Assembly: GCA_964597685.1 (NCBI GenBank)
Contig: CAZQZC010000016.1
Span: 1 to 28,494, forward strand
Origin: JBCBTJ01 sp964597685
Lineage (GTDB): Bacteria; Pseudomonadota; Alphaproteobacteria; Caulobacterales; Hyphomonadaceae
Length of the DNA stretch: 28,494 nt
Direction: 5' to 3'
How positions within the stretch are numbered: the first letter of the stretch is position 1; each line of letters begins with the position of its first letter. Below are positions 7,401 to 14,987 of this stretch, piece after piece. A model generated the notes under the pieces. That model was given only the letters and a program-made list of their open reading frames with translations. It was not told the DNA's origin and searched no databases. The translations under genes and the position numbers were made by a program.

Positions 7401-8078
7401 TCAGACGTCGGGCGCCCGCAGGGGCTCGGCCAAGTGGCCGGTCTTGATGTAAAACCGGCATCCCTCCGGCGACGATGGCGTGTGTCGCGCTCCGGCTGGA
7501 AAGCGCAGCCAAGCGCCTTTTTCGTGGGAGCCGGTTTCGTCGTCGAACGCGCCGTTGAGGACAAGAATCTCCGCCCCTTTGGGATAGATGCGCTCGCCAG
7601 GAAAAACGCCAGGCGCCCACCGCTCCAGAGTGACCCGCTCATATGTACGGTCCGCCAACAGAAGCACGCGCACGCCCTCCACAGAGCCTTCGGTCCAGGC
7701 TGCGGATTCGGTGTCGATGCGCACCGTTTCCAGATCGTCAGGCTGCATCTGCCAGAGCTTCACAAAAATAATTGAGCCGGGTTCGGAGCGCGGCGTGTGC
7801 GACGACCCGGGCGGATTGCGTATGTAGGACCCGGGCCCGAAATCGCCGTGTTCGTCGGAAAATACGCCCTCCAGCACCAGAAACTCCTCTCCCCCGCCGT
7901 GAACGTGGGGCGAGAATGCGCTGTTCGGCGCATATCGCACGAGGCTTGTCGCCCTCGCGACTTCTTCGCCGATCCGGTCCAACATCTTTCGGTCGACGCC
8001 TTCAATCGGCGACGGCGTCCACGTCATGGATGTCGTGTCGATCACGATGCGTTGATCGGCGTCAGCGTTGAGTCGCAT
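7401..8078 (-). CDS. ChrR-like two-domain cupin protein
   Basis: A 225-residue protein made of two cupin domains. The first runs from WTPSPIEGVDRKMLDRIG through HVHGGGEEFLVLEGVFSDE to YIRNPPGSSHTP; the motif P-H-x-H-x3-EE-F-L-V-L-E-G-x-F and P-P-G-S-x-H is that of the cupin domain of the anti-sigma factor ChrR. The second (AWTEGSVEGVRVLLL, GAEILVLNGAFDDETG, FPAGARHTP) is a diverged copy lacking the paired His. No zinc-binding anti-sigma domain precedes it and no sigma-factor gene is next to it, so it is not a complete ChrR. Start: ATG 8076-8078 with GGAG nine bases upstream; an in-frame TTG at 8162 is less likely. It may act in oxidative-stress or metal chemistry, which is inference. Confidence 0.82.
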   Translation of the reverse strand: MRLNADADQRIVIDTTSMTWTPSPIEGVDRKMLDRIGEEVARATSLVRYAPNSAFSPHVHGGGEEFLVLEGVFSDEHGDFGPGSYIRNPPGSSHTPRSEPGSIIFVKLWQMQPDDLETVRIDTESAAWTEGSVEGVRVLLLADRTYERVTLERWAPGVFPGERIYPKGAEILVLNGAFDDETGSHEKGAWLRFPAGARHTPSSPEGCRFYIKTGHLAEPLRAPDV

Positions 8079-8138
8079 AAGGCTTCGCTCCAAATCTTGC
8101 CCGTCTCCAACCGCCTGCGGCGGCAGGCCGCGCAGCGG

Positions 8139-8168
8139 TTGACCGTTCTTTGGCGTAATCAATATGGT
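8139..8168 (+). promoter_or_regulatory. Candidate promoter of the polyprenyl synthase gene
   Basis: TTGACC (8139-8144), 18 bases, then TATGGT (8163-8168) resembles a sigma70 promoter. The -10 box overlaps the most upstream ATG of the gene (8164). If this promoter is used, that ATG cannot be translated, and a TTG at 8200 becomes the likely start. Confidence 0.35.
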
Positions 8169-9213
8169 CTCGCGGTTCTACTCGATAAAGGAAACCGGCT
8201 TGTCGTCATTGAGTCCGTCCACCGCGCTCGCCGGCGAGCTGTCCACTGTCGAGCGTCTGCAGACCCTGCTGCAGGACGACATTGCCGAGGTCGAAGAGAT
8301 CCTCAAAGCGCGGGCGGCAAGCCCCGTGAAGATGATCCCGGAATTGGCGAGCTACATCGTCGCGGCGGGCGGCAAGCGCCTGCGCCCGATCGTCACGATC
8401 GCCGCGGCTCACGCCGCCGGCGGGGCCACACAATCGACTTACGCTCTGGCAGCGGCGGTTGAGTTCATTCACACCGCCACCTTGCTCCATGACGACGTGG
8501 TCGACGAAAGCGATTTGAGGCGCGGCAAACCGGCGGCCAAATCCGTCTGGGGCAATTCGGCGTCCATCCTCGTCGGCGATTTCCAGTTTGCGCGGGCCTT
8601 CACGCTCATGGTCGACACGGGCGACATGGAGATCCTGCGGATTCTGTCAGAGGACTCCACGGTGATCGCCGAAGGTGAAGTGCGCCAACTTGCGGCGCAG
8701 GGCCGGCTCGATCTGCCGACGGAAGAATATCTCGCGATTATCGAGGCGAAGACCGCCGCCCTCTTTGAGGCGGCCGCCGAAGCCGGAGCTTTGTCGGCCG
8801 GCGGCGCTGAGTACGCCGAAGCCCTGGCGGCATACGGCAAGAACCTTGGCCTCGCCTTCCAGATCATCGACGATGCGCTCGATTACGGCGGCACGACTTC
8901 GGTGATCGGAAAGGCCGTCGGCGACGATTTTCGGGAAGGCAAAGTCACGCTTCCAGTCGTGATCGCCCGCCGCCGCGGCTCGGCGGACGATCGGGCATTC
9001 TGGGATCGCGCGCTAGACCCGGAGCGCCAGACAGAATCGGATCTCGCCCACGCCATCCATCTGATCCGCGCCACGGGCGCCGTGGACGCAACGATCGCAG
9101 AGGCGAAGGCCTATGCTGGGCTTGCGAAGGCGGCCTTGAATACGATGCCGGAAGGCGTCCACCGCGACGCCTTGATCGATCTCGCCGATTTCTGCATCAG
9201 CCGCGCTTACTGA
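8164..9213 (+). CDS. ispB: Long-chain polyprenyl diphosphate synthase (octa/decaprenyl)
   Basis: This enzyme adds isopentenyl diphosphate units to make the C40-C50 tail of ubiquinone. The reading frame gives up to 349 residues with GGKRLRP (about 69-75, pyrophosphate binding), the first Asp-rich motif LLHDDVVDESDLRRG (DD at about 110-111) and the second IIDDALDYGG (about 234-243). GKAVGDDFREGKVTLP follows, closing the active site. The aromatic/small residues that set chain length cannot be read reliably by eye, so the exact product is unsure. Start is ambiguous: ATG 8164 has no ribosome-binding site and overlaps a candidate -10 box. TTG 8200 has AAAGGA seven bases upstream and begins at a more family-like position. 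The 3' end overlaps the convergent glycosyltransferase gene by seven bases. Confidence 0.93.
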   Translation: MVSRFYSIKETGLSSLSPSTALAGELSTVERLQTLLQDDIAEVEEILKARAASPVKMIPELASYIVAAGGKRLRPIVTIAAAHAAGGATQSTYALAAAVEFIHTATLLHDDVVDESDLRRGKPAAKSVWGNSASILVGDFQFARAFTLMVDTGDMEILRILSEDSTVIAEGEVRQLAAQGRLDLPTEEYLAIIEAKTAALFEAAAEAGALSAGGAEYAEALAAYGKNLGLAFQIIDDALDYGGTTSVIGKAVGDDFREGKVTLPVVIARRRGSADDRAFWDRALDPERQTESDLAHAIHLIRATGAVDATIAEAKAYAGLAKAALNTMPEGVHRDALIDLADFCISRAY

Positions 9214-10295
9214 GCCGTCTGCACGCGATCGGACAGCCGACGGCGCTGAACGCTCCAAGCTGCGCATCCCAAAGCCAACATGCTGATGAACGCGATGAAC
9301 GCGGCGTCCGATCCCGTCCGACACGTCACCACCGACACGACCAGGACCGCGGCGCTGAGCCCCCACCACAGGCGCGCCACCTTGGCGTGGCTCCAGTTCC
9401 TATGAAGCAGAAGCTGGTAAGCGTGGTCGCGATGGGCGGACAACAAGTTTCGACCGCGGCGGGCCCGCCAGGCCAGGGTCAAAAAGACGTCGACTAAGAT
9501 AGGCAGCGCCAGAGCCGCAGGCGTCCAGACTGACATAACCTCGCGCTGCACCAGCCATAGGGATACGGCCCCAAACACAGCGCCTGCGAAATAGGCGCCC
9601 GTGTCGCCAGCGAAAATCCGGCCCTGAACATTCCAGATCAGAAACCCGCTTGCTGCTCCGATGAACGCGGCGAGCGGCAGGTCAAAGCCCACATCGCTAT
9701 GAACAAGCGCACATGTCAGCAGACCGCCAGATGCGATGGCGACCGTACCAATGGCGAGCCCGTTTGACCCATCCATGAAGTTGACGGCGTTCATCAACAC
9801 GAACAGCCACAAAGCAGACCCCAGGATGTCCAAGGCCCAGAGGCCTACGCCACCGTCGCTCAGCGTCACATCGCCAAGCCATGGGACGAAAAACAACCCA
9901 GCGCGTAGATCCAGACTTACGGCCAGGAAAGACGCACCCGCCAAAAGCCCGAATTTCACTTTCGTCGACAGCAGGTTGCGGTCGTCGGCATAGCCGACGC
10001 CCAATGCGGCGAGACACAGACCCCCGAACACCGCCCAATCCCGAAGAAGCGCTCCCAAGAGCGCATCCATCGGAAACGGGCGCGTTGCGACAATAAGCAC
10101 CATGGGCCCAAGCCAGGCGACCAACGTCGCCGGTCCAAAGCCCAGACCGCCAGCGCTCGGGACCGGCGCTGCTTGATGCTTTCGCACGCCATCGGGCCTG
10201 TCGAGCGGTCCGAGGGCGATCACCAATCGGCACAACACAAAGGACAGAACGGCAGCGGCCAGCGCCGTCGCCGCGGGAAACACGAGCAGGCTCAT
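9207..10295 (-). CDS. WecA/MraY-type undecaprenyl-phosphate sugar-1-phosphate transferase
   Basis: A 362-residue polytopic inner-membrane enzyme of the glycosyltransferase 4 (WecA/TagO/MraY) superfamily. These transfer a sugar-1-phosphate from a UDP-sugar to undecaprenyl phosphate, starting O-antigen or other surface glycan synthesis. Motifs in order are Asp104-Asp105 (YADDRN), NFMDG (about 172-176), GDTGAYF (about 230-236) and HRDHAYQ (about 288-294), with roughly ten hydrophobic segments between. The missing MraY-specific N-terminal signature and the HRDH loop favour the WecA/WbpL-like branch. The sugar is unknown. Start: ATG 10293-10295 overlaps the ispE stop (ATGA); a longer start would add 13 residues within ispE. 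Confidence 0.87.
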   Translation of the reverse strand: MSLLVFPAATALAAAVLSFVLCRLVIALGPLDRPDGVRKHQAAPVPSAGGLGFGPATLVAWLGPMVLIVATRPFPMDALLGALLRDWAVFGGLCLAALGVGYADDRNLLSTKVKFGLLAGASFLAVSLDLRAGLFFVPWLGDVTLSDGGVGLWALDILGSALWLFVLMNAVNFMDGSNGLAIGTVAIASGGLLTCALVHSDVGFDLPLAAFIGAASGFLIWNVQGRIFAGDTGAYFAGAVFGAVSLWLVQREVMSVWTPAALALPILVDVFLTLAWRARRGRNLLSAHRDHAYQLLLHRNWSHAKVARLWWGLSAAVLVVSVVTCRTGSDAAFIAFISMLALGCAAWSVQRRRLSDRVQTAQ

Positions 10296-11167
10296 TCCCC
10301 GGCGGGTCCAAGCTCCGTCGCCGCAATCCACCATTCAGGATTCTGCGCCCGCAGCTTGTAGGCGGCGGCGTGGGCGGCATCCATTGTTTCAAAGACTGCG
10401 AAGCACGTGGAGCCGGAGCCTGACATGCGCGCGAGTTTCGCATCGGGTAGCGCTTCGAGCGTATCCAGCAGATCTGAGATCTCTCCCGCCAGGGCGATCG
10501 CCGGCGGTTCGAGATCATTCCGGCAGCGCTGCAGCCAGGTCAGCGTATCGGCCAGCGCAACAATTTCGGGCGGATCGTGCTCCTCAAACCCGCCACCGCC
10601 GCCCTGCTCGTCAAAATGACGAAACACCGGCCCCGTTGGACACGCTATCCCTGAATTCGCGAGCACCGCTGGTACAGATTGGGGCAAATGCAAGGGCAGC
10701 GTTCGTTCGCCCCACCCCCGCATCAATAGCGGCCGACTGAGATAAGCCGCCGGCACGTCGCCGCCGAGGCCTCCCGCGATCGTTCGGCAGAGATCCGCAT
10801 CGTCGACGCCCCAAAGACGCGACAACAGACGCAGCGCGGCGCCGGCGTCCGCCGACCCGCCGCCTATGCCCGCTGCGACGGGAAGACGCTTGTCCAATCG
10901 AAGGGCCGCTCCTTGGTCGACCCCAGCCTGATCCGCCAGGGCGCGTGCTGCTCGGAGGACAAGGTTCTGGTCCACATCGCCAGCTTGGTCGGCGAACTGG
11001 CCGTCGACCACCAAGCTGATCCTGTCGGCTGGCTCAACCTCGAGGATATCGGCCGCTGAGTCGTCGGCAAAGACCGTCAATGAGTCGAGCGGATGCCGAC
11101 CATCCTCGTAGGGTGGGCCGACGTGCAGGAACAAGTTCACCTTCGCCGGCGCGATTTCCCGATCCAT
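10292..11167 (-). CDS. ispE: 4-diphosphocytidyl-2-C-methyl-D-erythritol kinase
   Basis: IspE phosphorylates CDP-methylerythritol with ATP in the non-mevalonate isoprenoid pathway. The 291-residue GHMP kinase has PAKVNLFLHVGP (Lys9 substrate side), the ATP loop LPVAAGIGGGSADAGAALRL (about 95-114), GGDVPAAY with Asp137 as the likely catalytic base, and the C-terminal MSGSGSTCFAVF motif. Length and motif order match the family. It sits 24 bases downstream of a TPR lipoprotein gene and is coupled to the WecA-like gene by an ATGA overlap. Its product pathway feeds both the nearby polyprenyl synthase and the undecaprenyl carrier used by the adjacent transferase. Confidence 0.96.
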   Translation of the reverse strand: MDREIAPAKVNLFLHVGPPYEDGRHPLDSLTVFADDSAADILEVEPADRISLVVDGQFADQAGDVDQNLVLRAARALADQAGVDQGAALRLDKRLPVAAGIGGGSADAGAALRLLSRLWGVDDADLCRTIAGGLGGDVPAAYLSRPLLMRGWGERTLPLHLPQSVPAVLANSGIACPTGPVFRHFDEQGGGGGFEEHDPPEIVALADTLTWLQRCRNDLEPPAIALAGEISDLLDTLEALPDAKLARMSGSGSTCFAVFETMDAAHAAAYKLRAQNPEWWIAATELGPAGE

Positions 11168-11191
11168 GCCACACTCCCCCCTATTGCGAGC

Positions 11192-12955
11192 CTAGGGATT
11201 GGGCATCAGGCCTGAAGAGAAGGTCGCGTCAAGAGCCGCCGGCGTTCCGCTTGCGCCGAGGCCATTGTCTAGTTTTGCGCGAATGAGCCGTTCTTCGGCG
11301 ACGGTTGGCGCCAAACTGAGCGCACGGTCCCATTGAAATTGCGCTTCATTCCGGCGTCCGACATGCCAATAGGCGTCGCCGAGATGGTCGTTGATTGTTG
11401 GATCGCCAGGCGTCAGTTCGACCGCGCGTTCCAAGTGCTCAACGGCGTCGGAGTACCGACCGAGCCGATAATAGGCCCAGCCCAGACTATCGATAATGTA
11501 CCCGGCGTCGGGTCGGAGCTCGACTGCGCGCCGGATCATGTCGAAGGCTTCTTCGATCTGCTCTCCACGATCGACGAGAGAGTATCCCAGGTAATTCAAA
11601 AGCTCGGGTTGATCTGGCGCGGCCTTTAGAGCCGTCCGTAAATCGGCTTCAGCCTCCCGCCATCGGCCCAGACGTTCACGCGCGACGCCGCGCGCATAAT
11701 GAAGACGCCAATCGTTAACGCCTTCGGTCTCGTCAGTCGCGATGATCTCACTGAAGACAGTTTCAGCTGCGGCGTGCCTGTCTAGGGACCGATAAAGATC
11801 GCCCAACTGGATCTTAAGATCGCGGTCAGGTTGCGCAGCCAACGCTTCGGCTGCGACAGACAGCGCTTCGTCATTGCGTTCCTCGCGGCGCAACACCCAC
11901 GCGAGCTGCCCACGCGCGGCGGCGTAATAGACAGAGGTCCGGTCGACCCGTTCCAAGACGTCGATGGCGTCATCGCGCCGTCCGGCGTTGTCCAAGGCGT
12001 CGCCCAGCGATGTTCGCGCAATGTCCAGGTTCGGATCCAAGCTGAGGGCGAGGGCGAAGTAGACGCCTGAGACGTCGGAATCGGTTCGAGAACGCAACGC
12101 TGAGGCGGGCGTGTAGATCGCCAGTGCGGCCCCCTGCTTCACCGTTGGCCGCTTCACGGAGACAGGCAGCCCCGCTTCTAGATCAGCGCGCAGGGCGTCA
12201 ACGCTGGCGTTGGGGCCCACCGTCCGGGCGAAATCCGTCAAAACGCCGATCGCTTCATCTCGCCGGCCCATACGCGCCAGCAAGCGTGCATAGGCGTCTG
12301 TGGCCACGCCGAGGCGCAGACCAGTCCGCCAACCCGATTCGAACGTCGCCAACGCGGCGCCGTCTTCCCCGGCGGCGGCTTGCAACAGCGCCAAGGAGTA
12401 GATCGACAATCCATCCAAGAGGGCATCGCCGCTGCGTCCTTCGAGCAAAGTCGCCTCGGCGGCCTCAAGTCCGCCTGTTTCAAGCGCAGCCCAGGCGGAC
12501 ACACCGCGCGCGACAAGTCCGTTGAAAGCGCCGAATTCACCGCTCGACAGCATCCGGCGCGCCTCCCGGGACTTTCCGTCACGCAGTAAGTCAACACCAT
12601 GGGTCAAACGGGCGAGCGAGGCCGAGGCGAGAGCCCCTTCCGGCGACGTTTCGGCGAGCCGCCACGCCAGCTGCGTTTCACCTGCAAGCAGCGCGGAGAA
12701 TACAGCCCGTTCCAACAAACCGGGGTCGTTCGGCTCACGCGATACGGCGTCGGCATAGCGCCGCGCCGCTTCGCCCGGGTCGCTGGTGAGCGACGCGTAT
12801 CGACCGATCAAGAAGCTGCTATAACTCTGTGATTGAGCCGAGCGGGCCGCCCACATCAGGTCTTCTGGACCCAAACGTTGGCCGGACGGCGCAGTGGCGC
12901 AAGCCGTTAGGATCGCCGATATGACGGCGGAAGACGCGTAAACAAATAACCTCAT
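11192..12955 (-). CDS. TPR-repeat lipoprotein (second of a tandem pair)
   Basis: A 587-residue protein beginning with a lipoprotein signal whose lipobox ends in LTAC, Cys19 being the lipidation site, so probably membrane anchored on the periplasmic side. The rest is mainly tetratricopeptide repeats. Clear ones lie in the last third (LLNYLGYSLVDRGEQIEEAF; IIDSLGWAYYRLGRYSDAVE; TINDHLGDAYWHVGRRNEAQ). TPR solenoids bind other proteins; no enzyme domain is seen. It is paralogous to the next gene upstream, from which it is separated by 48 bases. Start: ATG 12953-12955 chosen because it opens the signal peptide directly. A TPR protein before ispE is a recurrent alphaproteobacterial arrangement. Confidence 0.87.
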   Translation of the reverse strand: MRLFVYASSAVISAILTACATAPSGQRLGPEDLMWAARSAQSQSYSSFLIGRYASLTSDPGEAARRYADAVSREPNDPGLLERAVFSALLAGETQLAWRLAETSPEGALASASLARLTHGVDLLRDGKSREARRMLSSGEFGAFNGLVARGVSAWAALETGGLEAAEATLLEGRSGDALLDGLSIYSLALLQAAAGEDGAALATFESGWRTGLRLGVATDAYARLLARMGRRDEAIGVLTDFARTVGPNASVDALRADLEAGLPVSVKRPTVKQGAALAIYTPASALRSRTDSDVSGVYFALALSLDPNLDIARTSLGDALDNAGRRDDAIDVLERVDRTSVYYAAARGQLAWVLRREERNDEALSVAAEALAAQPDRDLKIQLGDLYRSLDRHAAAETVFSEIIATDETEGVNDWRLHYARGVARERLGRWREAEADLRTALKAAPDQPELLNYLGYSLVDRGEQIEEAFDMIRRAVELRPDAGYIIDSLGWAYYRLGRYSDAVEHLERAVELTPGDPTINDHLGDAYWHVGRRNEAQFQWDRALSLAPTVAEERLIRAKLDNGLGASGTPAALDATFSSGLMPNP

Positions 12956-13003
12956 CCCAAACCAAGTATGGCTGCGCTGAGTGCTGTCCACAAGGGATGT
13001 GTG

Positions 13004-14911
13004 TCAGATGTCCTGACGCTGAACCTCGCCATTGTCGTCGAGGGAAAGGTTCGGGAGCGGACGTTTCTCAGGCGCAGGCGTGGTCAATCCATCCTCGAGC
13101 TTGGCTTCGACGTCTGCGCGAATGTCCTCAGGCGGATACGTCTTCAATGCACGAGCCCAGGCCTCGCGCGCATCCTCTTCACGCCCGAGCCGCCAATACA
13201 CGTCGCCGAGGTGATCGTCGATTTCCCAATGGGTATGCGGAGCGAGCTCGTCGCGCGCGCTTTCAATGAAGCGGCGCGCGCCCTCCATGTCGCCCAATTG
13301 ATAGCGCGCCCAGCCAAAACTGTCGTTGATGTAGGGATTGTTGTTATTCGCAAGCGCCACGGCGCGGCCAAGCACTTTATAGCCCTCCTCGTAGCGATCA
13401 GTTCGCGTCACGAGAAAATAGCCGAGCGAATTCAACATGTAGGGATCGTTCGGCCGTGATAAGCGCTCTGTGCGCAAGATGCGAAGCGCTTCGTCGATCT
13501 CTCCAGCGTCGCCCAACGCATTTACGAGAAACATGCGCCGGTCGTGGGTGTCGTCCAAGTCGCGGGCGCGGCGGGCTTCGTCCGCAGCCTCCTGATAGGC
13601 GGCGAATTGGTCAAATACTTGTGAGCGCACCGAGTGGACGAATGCGCGTTCCGCATCGTTTTCGGCCAGTTCCAAGGCTTCTTCAGTGAAGCTGAGCGCC
13701 CGTCCCTCTTCGCCAATCAGCATCAACAAGCCTGCTGAGCTGGTCAGAACCGAGAGGCGGTCATCGTCCTCAACCGCATCAAACGCCCGCTCCACCGATG
13801 TCTTCGCCGCATCGCGATCCCCAGACATCAAAAGCGCGCGCGCCGCCGCCAATTCCAGACGCGCATTGGGTTCGGGTCCACCGCGTGCAACATGAGCGAC
13901 GCCGTCAAACAACGCCTCGGCGTAAAGACCGTCGATCACCAATTCGCGGATATCGTCGTTCTCGGGATCGAGAAGCAGAGCCATCTGCTCCAACGCAGAT
14001 CGTTGATCATCGAAACCTGTCAGGCGCCGACCGACCACCGCGGCGCGAATGAGTTTCTGCTGATAAAGGGCGAGGCTCAAATCGGCGAGCGTGCGCGCCA
14101 GCGCGGAGCGCGCGCTCAACGGTTCACCGTCGACCCCTTCGCCGTCCTCTAGCGCTTGGATCGCGGCGGCGTAGCGTGCGGCCTGCTCAGGCTCGGCCTC
14201 GGCGAGACGACTGTAGACAGCCTTCGCTTCGTCGACCCGATCGAGACGCCGCAACAGCAAGGTGCGCCGGGCGACCACCGTCTGGACATGGCCGAAGACA
14301 AGGCCCTGCGGATCGAAATCGTGTTCAGGCGCCGTGATCTCGCCAGGCGTCAGCGAGGCATAGACGGCCAAGGCCTCGTCGTCGCGACCCAATCCTTCCA
14401 GCATGGCGGCCAGGGAGAGATCCGCGGTGAGGCCCGGGAGCGCATTTGCGGACGCGCGATGGGTTTCGACCGCGGCGTCGCCGTCGCCGGCCAAAGCGAG
14501 GAGCCAGCTCTCCAAATAGGTGGGAAGGTCGGTCTCAGGATTCTCGGCCTGCGCGTCGTCTAGAATGGCCTGCGCACCCTCGAAATCGTCGTCGGCGACC
14601 CGGTCGAGCGCCAAGATCATCGACGCAAAGGCGGGCGGGATGTCGCCGGACAATTGGTCGAGCTTCACCGAGGCGATGAACGCCGCCATGTCGCCGGCCT
14701 TCACGGCTTCGGCCGGTGTTGGATAGGCGAAGGCGCCGAGCGGCGTGCCGGAACTGTCCCGGACAGCGGTTGAGAGCGCGGCGTCGGAGAGTTGGTATCC
14801 ACCCGTGATCTGATCGAATGCAGGATCGAACACGTCGCTGGTTTCTGTCGAAACGGACGCACAGGCGGCGATCATCAAGGCGGCGGCCCCGGCCAGAACT
14901 CGAACTCTCAT
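13004..14911 (-). CDS. TPR-repeat lipoprotein (first of a tandem pair)
   Basis: A 635-residue protein with an N-terminal signal MRVRVLAGAAALMIAAC (lipobox IAAC, Cys17) followed by many TPR-like helices. The C-terminal part (MLNSLGYFLVTRTDRYEEGY, INDSFGWARYQLGDMEGARR, IDDHLGDVYWRLGREEDARE) lines up repeat for repeat with the neighbouring protein, showing an old tandem duplication. The middle is more diverged and acidic. The tail is Pro/Lys/Arg-rich. Start: ATG 14909-14911 with GGAG seven bases upstream. No enzymatic motif is visible; a scaffolding role at the envelope is inferred from lipid anchor plus TPRs. Confidence 0.86.
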   Translation of the reverse strand: MRVRVLAGAAALMIAACASVSTETSDVFDPAFDQITGGYQLSDAALSTAVRDSSGTPLGAFAYPTPAEAVKAGDMAAFIASVKLDQLSGDIPPAFASMILALDRVADDDFEGAQAILDDAQAENPETDLPTYLESWLLALAGDGDAAVETHRASANALPGLTADLSLAAMLEGLGRDDEALAVYASLTPGEITAPEHDFDPQGLVFGHVQTVVARRTLLLRRLDRVDEAKAVYSRLAEAEPEQAARYAAAIQALEDGEGVDGEPLSARSALARTLADLSLALYQQKLIRAAVVGRRLTGFDDQRSALEQMALLLDPENDDIRELVIDGLYAEALFDGVAHVARGGPEPNARLELAAARALLMSGDRDAAKTSVERAFDAVEDDDRLSVLTSSAGLLMLIGEEGRALSFTEEALELAENDAERAFVHSVRSQVFDQFAAYQEAADEARRARDLDDTHDRRMFLVNALGDAGEIDEALRILRTERLSRPNDPYMLNSLGYFLVTRTDRYEEGYKVLGRAVALANNNNPYINDSFGWARYQLGDMEGARRFIESARDELAPHTHWEIDDHLGDVYWRLGREEDAREAWARALKTYPPEDIRADVEAKLEDGLTTPAPEKRPLPNLSLDDNGEVQRQDI

Positions 14912-14987
14912 CAACGTCTCCGAAATGCGTCTTGGGACCATCGCAGCCGGTCGACGTAACGACAACCGCTTATCTGCGACGACCGAC

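Noticed and set aside
13004..14911. Direct-repeat or CRISPR-like array in the TPR genes
   Set aside because: The periodicity is at protein level (34-residue helical repeats) with diverged DNA; no identical DNA repeats were seen.
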